Positions 1-10,031 of a DNA stretch of 37,420 nt are shown here, in pieces. Numbering within the stretch: the stretch's first letter is position 1; the number at the start of each line of letters is the position of its first letter. The position numbers and the translations under genes were made by a program. The notes below the pieces were generated by a model. The model had not been told where the DNA came from, ran no database searches, and saw nothing but the letters and a program-made list of their open reading frames with translations. Source of the DNA: Reclinomonas americana ATCC 50394 (Eukaryota; Jakobida; Jakobea; Jakobida); NCBI GenBank assembly GCA_048213135.1, contig PS015093.1, positions 119,523 through 156,942 of the forward strand, in the 5' to 3' direction.

Positions 1-539
1 CTGGCAGCCATGCGTCGCTTGACTCGTTGCCGATTATTCCGTCACGGAAGAACCCCAAGACACTGCCGCCGCCCACCGACTTGCCCGTGGATGTGTCGTC
101 GGCGACTCGCGCCGGTGCTCGTCGTGCGGAACGCTCACTAGGCTCCGGCGCAGTGGCCCCACCGTCTCCATTGCTGCCTGGCGCAGGAGGAGCGAGTGGA
201 GGAGGAGGAGCAGCGGCAATCGCAGCTCCTGCCTCCGACGCCTCCGACAGCGCGCCCTCGTCGCTGCATGAGCGACCGGTCAGGTCGTCGGCGAACGGCA
301 AGTCGTCGGGGGGCGCCCCTGCTGTCGCGCCCTCATCCTCATCGTCGTCATCGGCGGCGGCGGCGGCGGCGACCAACGGCAAGCTGGTAGCCGGAGATGC
401 GGGTGGTGGCGCCGCCGCCGCCTCGGCCGCCAGGAGAAGCAGCGGCTCATTACCGACTGCTGCAGCGGGCAGTGGCCGATCGGCCTCAGGGGCAGGGACA
501 TCTGGTGGCAAGACGAACCGCAAGTGTGTGCTGTTGTAG
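1..539 (+). CDS. 3' end of an unrecognised low-complexity protein with a C-terminal CaaX-like tail (5' partial)
   Basis: The frame is open from the first base of the window to a TAG at 537-539, so the gene starts upstream. About 177 residues are visible. They are dominated by Ala, Ser, Gly and Pro, with poly-Ser and poly-Ala stretches and no fold I recognise. The protein ends in a basic patch followed by Cys-Val-Leu-Leu (KTNRKCVLL). A Cys four residues from the end followed by two aliphatic residues and Leu is the geranylgeranylation type of CaaX box, so the protein may be lipid-anchored to a membrane. Small GTPases and some membrane-tethered kinases or adaptors end this way after a disordered linker. 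The catalytic part would lie upstream, so the family cannot be named. No intron is needed within the visible part. The reading frame is well supported; the function is unknown. Confidence 0.6.
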   Translation, partial: GSHASLDSLPIIPSRKNPKTLPPPTDLPVDVSSATRAGARRAERSLGSGAVAPPSPLLPGAGGASGGGGAAAIAAPASDASDSAPSSLHERPVRSSANGKSSGGAPAVAPSSSSSSSAAAAAATNGKLVAGDAGGGAAAASAARRSSGSLPTAAAGSGRSASGAGTSGGKTNRKCVLL

Positions 540-1243
540 TAGGCATTAGTCGTGTTTGTGTTTCTCTTTCCTCTTCTCTCCTAGTCTTGTTTCTTCGTCG
601 CAGCGAGAGCGTGGCTCGAGTGCGTGTGCATTCGGCGGGCTCGCAAGTGGCTATTGGTGCGATATATATGTTTGCGGTGGCGTGGTGTGTGGTCTTTTCT
701 TTCTTTCTTTCTGCACCTTGGCGTGCGAGATGTTCGTAGTGAGTAAAGGAAAATGGATAAGGGCACGGTGGGGAAAGGGCAAGGGGAAGGGGAAGAGGGG
801 AGAGGGACAAAGGGGAAGAAGGGAGACAGAGGGAAAGGAAAGGAAGGAGAGAATGAGGGAGCAAATGGTGACAAGATTAGTGGAATGGAGGTCAAGAGAA
901 GACAGTCAGGCCGACGAAGTGCGAGGGAGAACCGAGGTTGGAGTGAGAAGTGCAGGGCGATGGAGGATGAGAAGACTGTCAGGCCGAAGAAATGCGAAGG
1001 AGAGCCGAGGTTGGAGTTCAAGCTGTGAGATACCATGAGCACCGCCAGGCTTTTGCTGCAAGGGAACGGAAAACGGTGAACACGTTGAGTGTTACAGCGA
1101 AGTGGCCGCGAATTCTGGCCTAGCCGATCCTGCATGCGCACACTGCGAATACGGCAAGTCACCGGATTCGGCGCAGTATACGGAGCGAATACGGTGGTCA
1201 TACGACCGGATTCGCGCGAATTCCGCAAGAGTTGTGATCGAGA
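540..1243. other. Intergenic spacer with GA-rich tract and a 73-bp tandem duplication
   Basis: I see no supportable gene here. A strongly purine-rich tract runs from about 750 to 900. It is followed by two imperfect copies of a 73-bp unit; the shared segment GTCAGGCCGA starts at 905 and again at 978. The last 200 bases before the WD40 gene are less repetitive and presumably hold its promoter, but no clear core element stands out. Confidence 0.5.
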
Positions 1244-2510
1244 ATGGTTGACGAGGAGTTGAAGGAGATCGAAAACACACGCTTCGAGAGGAAAGAAGAA
1301 AGAATTGCAGCAAGGTGCGACAGCCCGCACGCAGCCACAGGAACTACTCACACTCGAGCAGCTCGAGAAAGAAGAAACGTCGCGACTCGTCCCATTTCCT
1401 CTTATTCTCTGTCTTGAGCCAAACATGCCCCCTCTTCGCTTCCTCTGCAGGTGCCTGCGAGGCCACACTGGCGAGGTCTCCAGTGTCACCTTCACTCGCG
1501 ACGGCCGGCACGTGCTGAGTGCTTCAGTGGACGGAACAATTCTCAAGGGGTCATTGACGAGTGGCGCGCATGTGCACCTGTGCTCTGCGGGATACGAAGG
1601 CGTTTGGTCACTGGCAGTCTCCGCTGACGCGCTGCGTTGTGTGATTGGAGGCTATGCAGCGCACATGTGGTCGTTTCACACAGCGCTCGAGGATCCGCAA
1701 AGAGAGAGGCTACTGCGCCGGCACGATGCAAAAGCTCCGATCATGTCAGTTGTCTTTACTCCCGACGAGCAGCACGTGGTGTGCGGGTGCTGGAACGGTA
1801 CTGTGTATGTGTACTCGGTGGCAAGCGGATACGCAGTGTGGAAGTTGCAGGATTGGCAAATGAAACAGGTGGAGACCGTGGCGGTCACGCCCGATGGTCG
1901 TCACATTGTGAGTGGTGGCGGTGAGGTGCTGCATGTGTGGTCGATGGCGAGTGGAGAGCTTGTGCGACGAATCGCAGGTCACGAGTCTGTCGTGGAGTCT
2001 GTTGCTGTCACTCCTGACGGGCTGCGCGTGGTGAGCGGCAGCTGGGACGAGACCGTTCGTGTGTGGTCACTGGCAAGCGGGGCGCAGGAGCGATGCTTGC
2101 GGGGCCACACTGACGAGGTGCACACTGTGGCTGTCACCGCGGATGGGCGGCACATTGTGAGCGGCAGTCGCGATGGCACCGTCCGCGTGTGGTCGCTGGC
2201 GAGTGGGGAGGAGGTGTGTCGGTTGATCGCGCGCTGTCATCCAGTGTGGTCGGTCGCCGTGTCTCCCGACGGGCAACACATTGCGAGTGGGAGTGCAGAC
2301 AAGAAGGTGCGCGTGTGGTCGACACCGTGCGGACTGGCGCGATTGGAGCTCGAATGGGCGCGGCGGGCGCAGCAGGCGGTGCGTGAGGCGGGCGGTGGGG
2401 ATGATGATGATTCGCGGTGCTTGCCGGAGTTGGTGCTGCGGTGCTTCATCGTCGAGGAGGCGGCGGTGGTGGTGTATAGGTGTGGGGTGGATCCCGAGAT
2501 GAGCTTGTGA
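1244..2510 (+). CDS. Solo seven-blade WD40 propeller protein (WD40-1)
   Basis: Proposed exons are 1244-1314 and 1451-2510 (376 aa). The first exon starts MVDEELKEIE and ends in phase 2 at AAG|GTGCGA. The acceptor CTCTGCAG|GTGCC restores the frame as IAAR-CLRGHTGEV. An ATG at 1425 lies in the pyrimidine tract before that acceptor, so it is more likely intronic than the start. Seven WD units are countable. The first four are degenerate and the last three match the consensus SGS-x-D-x-TVRVWS. The C-terminal 60 residues are not WD40 and end in CLPELVLRCF-type sequence shared with the protein at 7408-8502. The blade consensus is the one used by the NLR-like receptors at 2948-7216 and 25517-31166, so these genes share ancestry. 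WD40 propellers are binding platforms; the partner here is unknown. The gene converges on NLR-A. Confidence 0.75.
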
Positions 2511-2947
2511 GGGAAGGGGAAGGAAGAGGGAAAGGAGGAAAGGGGAGAAGGGGTAAAGGGGGGAGAAGGGGGAGGGAAAGGGTGAGGGAAGGCGAGAGGA
2601 AGCAAATCGGATATCTCCGATTTGATGCCCGCTGCTCCGGAACGTCGCTATCCAAGCTTTTCACAGAAGCACGGCAGATACAGCAAAAAACACAGAGCTT
2701 TTTCGATTTGCGATTTGCGTTTTCGCGATTCTCGATCAACTATCTGCCCGTGGGATCGATGGCGTTCTGACGCTCGACACGATCTTGTCATCAGGGCGGC
2801 GCGCTGGTGCCTGTATCCCACCAGCGCCGCTTGAGACCTGTAGCTGTCCCTTTAAAGCCGTTCTTCGCTGCTAATACAGCTGCCTTGTTTCTTTCCTGCC
2901 TGTAGTTGACAATTGAACACAAAAGAACCATCGAGGTGGTACTCTGT
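2511..2947. other. Convergent 3' intergenic region, no gene seen
   Basis: This region lies between the stop codons of WD40-1 (+) and NLR-A (-). It starts with a GGGAAAGG-type purine tract of about 90 bases that would lie in the 3' UTR of WD40-1. The rest is unique sequence with no supportable gene or RNA. Confidence 0.5.
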
Positions 2948-5900
2948 TTACTCATACAAAGCATTGGTGAAATCCGGAAGAAACGAACCGCATATTCTCT
3001 CGAGAACTTCTCCTTCTTGGGGGCCCCGTAGAATGTGAACAGATCTGCCGCGTGCTCGGACAGTGCGATCGCCCACAACAACTGAGAACCGAGACATACT
3101 GGCAGGATCGGCCAGAGCGCAGTATCGCACTTCTAGATCTTGTCCACTCGCCAGCGACCAGACTCGCACTGTGTTGTCCTCACTTCTACTTACAATGTGC
3201 TGACCATCGGCAGTGACAGCAACACATGTTACCGCTCTCGTGTGTCCCACCAGTCGCAGCACCTCCACACCACTCACCAGAGACCATACACGCACTGATC
3301 TGTCAGCACTCCCACTAACAGCGTGCTGCCCATCGGGAGTGACGTCGACAGACAGTGCCCCTTCAGTGTGCCCCTCCAGCCTTTGCATTTCCTCTCCACT
3401 CGCCACGGACCACACTCGTAAGGTGTTATCACCACCCCCACTCACAATGTATTCGCCATTAGGAGATGCAGCAATAGACCACACCTTTCCAGTGTGCCCC
3501 GTCAATCGTCGCACGTCTTCTCCACTCGCCAACGACCACACTCGAATCATCTTGTCATCACTCCCACTTACGATGTACTGAGCATCGGGAGTGACAGCTA
3601 CCGACCGCACCCCTCCAGTGTGTCCCTCCAACCGTCGTACTTCATACCCACTCGCCACAGACCACATTCGTACGGTCATGTCCCTGCTTACGCTGGCAAT
3701 GTGTTGACCATCGCGTGTGACAACAACAGAATACACCCACCCAGTGTGACCCTCCAACCGTCGCACTTCGCCGTTCACCATCGACCACACACGCACAGTA
3801 TTGTCACTACTCCCACTTACTATGTGCTGGCCATCGGGCATGACAACAACAGACCAAACCCACCCAGCGTGCCCCTCCAACCGTCGCACTTCCTCTCCGT
3901 TCACCATCGACCAAACACGCACAGACTGGTCAATGCCCCCACTCACGAGGTGCTGACCATCGGGCGCGACAGTGACACACAGCACCTCACGAATGTGTCC
4001 CTTCAACACTTGCGTTGCCCTACCACTTACCAAAGACCATACTGTCACTGTCCCATCCCGACATCCAATTACAGTGTGCTGTGAATCTGGAGTGACTGCA
4101 ACAGAACGCACCCTCCCATCCACAACCCGTAAACTTGCTCTCCACAACCGCACTTGCTTTCCACTCCACAGTGACCACACTCGCACTGTTTCATCATCAC
4201 TCCCGCTCACAATGTGCTGGCCATCGGGAGTGACGGCAACAGATACAACCTGGCCAGTATGTCCCTTGTATCGTCTAACCTCTACACCACTCGCCAGTGC
4301 CCACAACCGTACAGTCTCGTCCAAACTGCCACTAACAATGTGCTGGCCATCGGGTGTCACTGCGACCGATAACACAGTACCAGCATGGCCCTCCATCGGC
4401 TTCCTCGGCCACTTCACACCCGTCACATTCGCCCCTCTGAAATCCGCCTCCCTCGCATACGCCATGCACACATTCACCCCTTGAATATCCGCCCCCCTCC
4501 ACACCGTCCTATGCATCACCGCATCCCTCAAATCCGCACCCCTCACTCGCACACCCGACAGATCTCGCCCACTGAACGACACTTGTGCCACACACAACAC
4601 CGTCGCCGCATTCGCGGCTGCCGTCACCAGCCGCTCCTCATCCACCTCCCGTGACAACGAAATCACCTCCCACAGTCTCGCTTGCAATCGAGGTGACCGT
4701 CGTACCACCTCGGCCATCTGCTCCACTAACGATGGCCGATCATTCAGAAGTCGCACTGCCAGCACATGCTGCTGCACATTTTGCATCGTCAACCTGCTCT
4801 CCTCATCCCACGTCTCCCACGCAAATACATGTCGTGCCACACAGTGCTCCAACAACGACAGATGCACGAATCCCCACTGTGTCGTCCCATACCGTCGCAC
4901 AATCGGACAGCACACACGCACATGCTGATTCTTGTGACCAAGGAATTTGTCAAACGGTCCCTCTTCTACTCGTCGCATGGCGATTGGTGCACCACCGAAC
5001 TCAGCAATGTCCTCTACGAACGCCCGCTCCTCTGATGTTACGCGCACCACATTCCTCTCATGCATCAGCCGTGCCAATCCCTCACAGAAAGCGAGACACG
5101 TCTCCTCACTCGGCACACGCTCCGCACCGAGACGCGTTTGTCTCTCCTGCTCTCTCACAATCCACTGTCGAATGAATCGGTCAAACACATCACACCGAGT
5201 CGGTCGCTGCACACCATTTGCCACCAACTGCGGCAACACACGCGCCACCACTGCCAACAGGAATGGATTCGACACCAGTGCATCCAGTCCATGCACACTC
5301 TCCAATGCACGGATGTACTCTTCGGAAGTCGACCATCGCACTTCACCATCGTCATTATCATCATCACCACCAACTTGCACCAGTCGCGCGATGTATTCCT
5401 CAATCTGCTCCTTGTTGAACGGTGCAATGTGCCGCTCCATCAGCTGCTGCATGCACAGCTGACCGCGTGCATCCAATGGTGCAAAGTCCCGTCGATACTG
5501 CGTCACACCACCCAGTGCCGTAAGAGCGTAATCGCCTCGACACGCGATAATCACCTTCAAGTCGCGACACACATCCAGCTGGTTCTTGACAAACAGATTC
5601 ACACCACGATACAACTCATCGTATCCGTCAAGCAACAACAGCAATGGTTCCTCCTTCAACCGTCGCACATCGCCTTCCAATCCCAACTCGGGTGACAGTC
5701 GCTCCAACGCCTCCTCCAACAATCGCTCATCGGCATTGCGCAGAGCACCAAGAGGCACGCGCACAGGCACTCGTCTGCTCTCTCTCGCCTGCCACTGCCG
5801 CCACGCTCGCTCCGCCAGCACCGACATGGTGGTGGTCTTACCGGCTCCACTATTACCAAACAGCACCAACACACGCTGGGTGGTGTTGGCGTCGGAGAGG

Positions 5901-7216
5901 AAATCATCCACCTCCGTCAGCAGATTCGTCATCTTCTCTCTCGACGAGACGTCACGCTCACGCGAGCACACGAGTGGCACATACATCTGCATGTCCTTAC
6001 GCATACTCTCATCGTGCTGGTAGAACGAGAGCTCACGTACAGCCAGTCGATGCAGTCGCTCCTCGAAGGTGCTGATGATGTGCTGGATGTGACGTGCCTC
6101 GCAGACACGAGCGGAGAATCGAGCACGCTCATCAGCCGTCAACTGCAGTCGGGAAAAGATGGAGAGCAAGATACCACCGTCACCAAGGTAATGCTGCACA
6201 GCGACGTCTGTCAACGGCAACTCATCGTGTCTCAGCTTGTTTCTCACACTGTAAAGTTTCTTGACAGCCTTCCGTTCATCAACATTGCCAATCAACAACA
6301 GCCTGCGCCCGTCACCCAGAACGAGTCCACCATACAGCATTATGGAGGCGAGCGCCGTCGTGTCAAACCCGCCACACGGAGGGTCGGATGATGGATCTGC
6401 TGCGACAAACGCAGCACGCCAGGCCAACACCACCGACTGCTTCTCCTCGAACAACTTGACTCGAGAAGGGTGGAGTGGAGCATGTCGCTCACGCCATGCC
6501 TTCACTGCCGCCGCATCCATGCCAGCAGGCGTGTAACTCGGCACCCACGCCCGCACATCAAAGTCGGGATGATCGCGACTGAACTGCGCCAATGCGCGTT
6601 GACAGCGCAGACGCACGGCCTCCTGCACCACCTCAAAGGCCATGTTGATGCGCTGCGAGTTTATCATGCTGGGCAACACCCCATACACAGTCAGCACACA
6701 CTCACACAGAGAGAAGAATAAGCAGGGAGAGAGAGAGAGGATGACGAAGGCAAGCAGAACAAACCGAGTCATTCGCTCCGAGTTGCTGTGCGAGGACGTG
6801 AAAGTGAGATGAATGTTATGCACAGAGGAAGAACCACAGACACACACACCTTCTACTCTCACTCCCTCCACTCGACTGCAGCACCACGCCAAGAGTCACA
6901 CGGACGACGAGATCAGTGGTGGATGAATTGATGCCGAGATCCTCCAGCTCCATTCCGCCAACCTTGGCCACCTTGTACGGCACCGGCTTCTCCACTCCCA
7001 CAATCTCCATCTCCCCATCTCCGCTCTTCTCCCGCAGCAAGCGCGTGGCGTCGCGGAGCAACTCCGCGAGAGTGGACACGGCCGACAGGCCTTCCACCAC
7101 CACCGACAGCGACGAATCATGCGACGCACTCACGTGCACAGAGAACTGACAAGGAACAGTGAGCACACAGCAGAAGGAGAGATGACTGGGCACACAACAC
7201 AAACACACACCGACAT
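2948..7216 (-). CDS. NLR-like receptor A: ubiquitin-like - HEPN - NACHT - pentapeptide repeats - 10 WD40 blades
   Basis: The model has exons 7211-7216 (only ATG TCG), 6850-7145 and 2948-6668, giving 1340 aa. The intron at 6669-6849 is phase 2 (AAG|GTGTGT ... GCCCAG|C). It has the same position and phase as in NLR-B, which strongly supports it; the six-base first exon is tentative. Residues 3-95 look like a divergent beta-grasp/ubiquitin fold (VGGMELEDLGI then DLVVRV). Residues about 195-285 resemble the DZIP3-type HEPN domain, with FDTTALAS and the R-x4-H motif RNKLRH at 243-248. NACHT: Walker A GNSGAGKTT at about 372 and Walker B LLLLLDGYDEL at about 443, ending in FVHLSLLEH. Pentapeptide repeats occupy about 797-853. 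Ten WD40 blades follow, then a conserved tail (LERICGSFLPDFT). By family knowledge the NACHT module oligomerises on ligand sensing by the WD40 part. An RNase or signalling output from HEPN is inference. Confidence 0.75.
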
Positions 7217-7407
7217 TGTTTGCACTGCGCGTGTTCGGTACGTATATTTGTTGCGTTTCAAATCTGTCAAACGTCAACTCTCTCTCGTCACAACTCGGAA
7301 CAACCAGCTCGCGCGTGTTGCAGCTGCCTCTCTGTGCCTCTCTCTCTCCCTCGCCCTCGCAAAAGAATGAATCGTCCTCGTCCCCCACACACACATCCTT
7401 TCGCGAA
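7217..7407. promoter_or_regulatory. Candidate bidirectional promoter between NLR-A and WD40-2
   Basis: NLR-A (-) and WD40-2 (+) are head-to-head, with about 190 bp between their proposed start codons (262 bp if the tiny NLR-A exon is wrong). A TATA-like stretch, CGTATATTTG, lies near 7240, about 25 bp from the proposed NLR-A ATG. A CT-rich tract of about 35 bp lies before the WD40-2 start. Shared regulation is inferred from the layout only. Confidence 0.35.
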
Positions 7408-8502
7408 ATGTCATTGGCACGCCATCCACACCTCCTCAAGCAAATCGAGGCACACGCCGGCGAGCTCTGCTCGCTCACCGTCTCCCCCAACGGCCGCTTC
7501 TTCGTCACCGGCGGCTACGACTCGGCCATTCGCGTGTGGTCCTCCGCCACTCTCGCCGAGATCCGCGTGCTCGTCGGCCACGTCAGCGCCGTCTGGTCGG
7601 TCGCCGTCACCCCCGACAGCCGCCACATTGTGAGCTGCAGCTGGGACAACTCGGTGTGTGTGTGGAACCCGGCGACGGGACGCCAAGTGCGCACGCTGAG
7701 TGGACACTACGGGTCGGTGGACTGCATGCAAGTCAGCAGCGATGGGAAGCTCATTGTGAGCGGTGGAGCTGATAAGACTGTGCGCGTGTGGTCGCTGGCA
7801 AGTGGCGAGCTGCTGCGCGAGTTGGAGGGGCACGAGGGCTCTCTGTACTGTGTCGAGTTCACGCGCGATGGGCGTCATGTGTTGAGCGCAGGCTTTCAGA
7901 GTACGGTGATCCGCGTGTGGTCCGTGGAGAGCGGGAAGGAGGAGCGGTGTCTGGCAGGCCACACGGCATGCGTCGTGTCGCTTGCGGTCACTCCCGACGG
8001 CCTGCACGCTGTCAGTGGCAGCGATGATGGAACCGTTCGGGTGTGGTCGCTGGCCAGTGGAGAAGAGGTGCGACGGCTGGAGGGGCACGCGGATGGATCC
8101 GGAGTGCGTGCGGTGGCGGTGAGTGCCGATGGGCGGCGTATTGTCAGCGGCGGCGATTGGCAAGACGGCACAGTGCGCGTGTGGTCGCTGGCGACGGGCG
8201 AGGAGACGCGACGACTGGAGCTGTGTCCGGAGGGCGTGACGTGCGTGGCTGTGACGCGCGATGGGCGTGTGCTGAGTGGAAGCTTCGACGGGGTGTTGCG
8301 GGTGTGGTCGTCGCCGGGCGGGCGTGCGCAGGTGGAGTTGGAGAGCGCGAGGGCGGCGATGCGAGTGGTGCAGGCGATGCTGGAGGAGGAAGCTCGAGGG
8401 GAAGAGCGGTGTCTGCCGGAGCTGGTGATGCGGTGCTTTATGGTGGAGGAGGCGGAGGTGGTGGTGCGCAGGTGTGCGGTGGATCCGGAGTTGCGCTGGT
8501 GA
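7408..8502 (+). CDS. Solo seven-blade WD40 propeller protein (WD40-2)
   Basis: This is a single exon of 364 aa starting MSLARHPHLLKQIEAHAG. The frame is open upstream without a closer Met that fits, and this ATG directly precedes the first blade. Seven WD units are present: TGGYDSAIRVWS, SCSWDNSVCVWN, SGGADKTVRVWS, SAGFQSTVIRVWS, SGSDDGTVRVWS, SGGDWQDGTVRVWS and SGSFDGVLRVWS. That count makes one closed propeller. The C-terminal 60 residues (about 305-364) are helical and charged. They end with CLPELVMRCFMVEEAEVVV, closely matching the tail of WD40-1; this tail is absent from the NLR-like proteins. No enzyme domain is present. Its position head-to-head with NLR-A and its blade similarity suggest a linked role, for example as adaptor or decoy, but that is inference. 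Confidence 0.85.
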   Translation: MSLARHPHLLKQIEAHAGELCSLTVSPNGRFFVTGGYDSAIRVWSSATLAEIRVLVGHVSAVWSVAVTPDSRHIVSCSWDNSVCVWNPATGRQVRTLSGHYGSVDCMQVSSDGKLIVSGGADKTVRVWSLASGELLRELEGHEGSLYCVEFTRDGRHVLSAGFQSTVIRVWSVESGKEERCLAGHTACVVSLAVTPDGLHAVSGSDDGTVRVWSLASGEEVRRLEGHADGSGVRAVAVSADGRRIVSGGDWQDGTVRVWSLATGEETRRLELCPEGVTCVAVTRDGRVLSGSFDGVLRVWSSPGGRAQVELESARAAMRVVQAMLEEEARGEERCLPELVMRCFMVEEAEVVVRRCAVDPELRW

Positions 8503-9541
8503 GCGGGAGGGGAAAGAATGGGGAGGGGAAAGAATGGGAAAGGGGGTTTTATAGAAGGGTTGTGGTTAATGAAGTGTATGTATTGCTAATGAGGTGGGAA
8601 AGAAGAGACTTAGAGAGATGCACAGACGCTGCATGAGGGTTTATTCGTCGAGAGGAGAAGAACGGGAGGAGAGGCGGTATGCAGATGCAGTGCGTGGCTT
8701 TCTTGTTGACTTTGATGGCGAACTGTCACTGTTCGTTGTAAGTGTAGAAGAATGGGAGGCGCTGAAGCAGAAGCGTGTTTTCTCTTCTTGCACTGAGAGT
8801 CGTGAAGGTAGTCTGCGGCCGTTCGTTGCAGAGGGGAGGAGAGTTGGAGGAAAAGCGGTTACGCAGATGCAGCGCGTGGCTTCCTTGTTGAGTTTGATGG
8901 TGTGAAGGCAGTCTGTGGCTGTGAAGGCAGAGGCGCTGAAGCTTCACGCTGCTTTCTTCTTGAACTGGTAGGCAGGGCTGCTCGTGCCAGTTCGTTGCAG
9001 GGGGACTGGCCTGAGCAGCTGCACATGCAGGTTAAGACCGTCGACTGTTGTGTGGGAGAGAGCACGGTTGCTGCCAGTGATGTGTGAGGCGCGATCGAGG
9101 CAGATCGCTGCAATGGAGAAGGCAACTTTGCAAGCAGTTCAGTGACTTGGTCGGCAAAAGAGCCTTTGCGCTCTGCTGCACCTCTCACAACTGCCTCTGT
9201 AGCGTTTCTCTCAATCGAGCTCAGCTGTCTCCTAGCTGCAGCGTGCTTTTGTTCAGTCCAGCTCTTGACGAACTGCACCTCTTGCCTGTTCCATTCCTCG
9301 ACGTCGACGTCAATCGGTAACGCGACACATCAGCACGACAGCTGAATTCCTCGTGCAACTCCCACTGGCCTTACAACAAAAAAACAGCAACTATGTATGC
9401 GCAAGCAGGCGGACAGCCGCGTGTTACGACTTCACGCCCCTTCAAAATCGTTGAAAACAAGCCAGTCACAGGACGGACGCAGACACGCGTCGTCACGCGC
9501 TCTTCGTTTTCACACTCAGAGAGGCCGCTGTGAGCAGAGGA
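8503..9541. repeat. Gene-poor spacer with a diverged ~180-bp tandem duplication
   Basis: I could not support a gene here. Two diverged copies of a unit of about 175-180 bp are visible. GCAGATGCAGTGCGTGGC lies near 8680 with a partner near 8860, and GAGGCGCTGAAGC lies near 8757 with a partner near 8931. Open frames across the region are short and share no similarity I recognise. The last 200 bases probably hold the promoter and 5' UTR of the SNARE gene. Confidence 0.45.
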
Positions 9542-9774
9542 ATGTACTCAAGACCAGGAGGATCAATGGCATCAGGGTGAGTGTGAGAGAGGGGAGAGAG
9601 AGGAGAGAGAGAGGGAGTGGGGAGAGAGGAGAGAAGAGAGATAGAGAGAGAGAGAGAGTCTTGAGAGAAGAGAGAGTATGGACCAAGATTGACAGCGAGG
9701 AGAGAGAGAGAGAGAGAGAAGAGAGAGAGAGAACGACGACAAGATACTCTGTCTCTCACACAACTAGGATCTCG

Positions 9775-9811
<37 letters not shown>

Positions 9812-9985
9812 CGTACACGCTCAGAGTCTGTGCGGTGTGTGTATCTCTCTCTCTCTTTCTTTCTCTCTCTCCCTGTGTGTTGTGGTCAGGACAGCAGCAG
9901 AAGGCACGCACACACTCTCACCCCACAGAGAGAAGAGAGAGCCTCTCGCTCTCTGTCTCTCTTTCTGTCTCTGTCTCTCTCTCTT

Positions 9986-10031
<46 letters not shown>

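Noticed and set aside
581-1546. 321-residue minus-strand open frame across 581-1546
   Set aside because: It is opposite the GA-rich spacer and the first WD40-1 exon, is low-complexity and matches no family.
1425-2510. ATG at 1425 (MPPLRFLCRC) as start of WD40-1
   Set aside because: It lies in the pyrimidine tract of a good acceptor (CTCTGCAG at 1450). Splicing from 1314 gives an in-frame upstream exon beginning MVDEELKEIE. It remains a fallback start.
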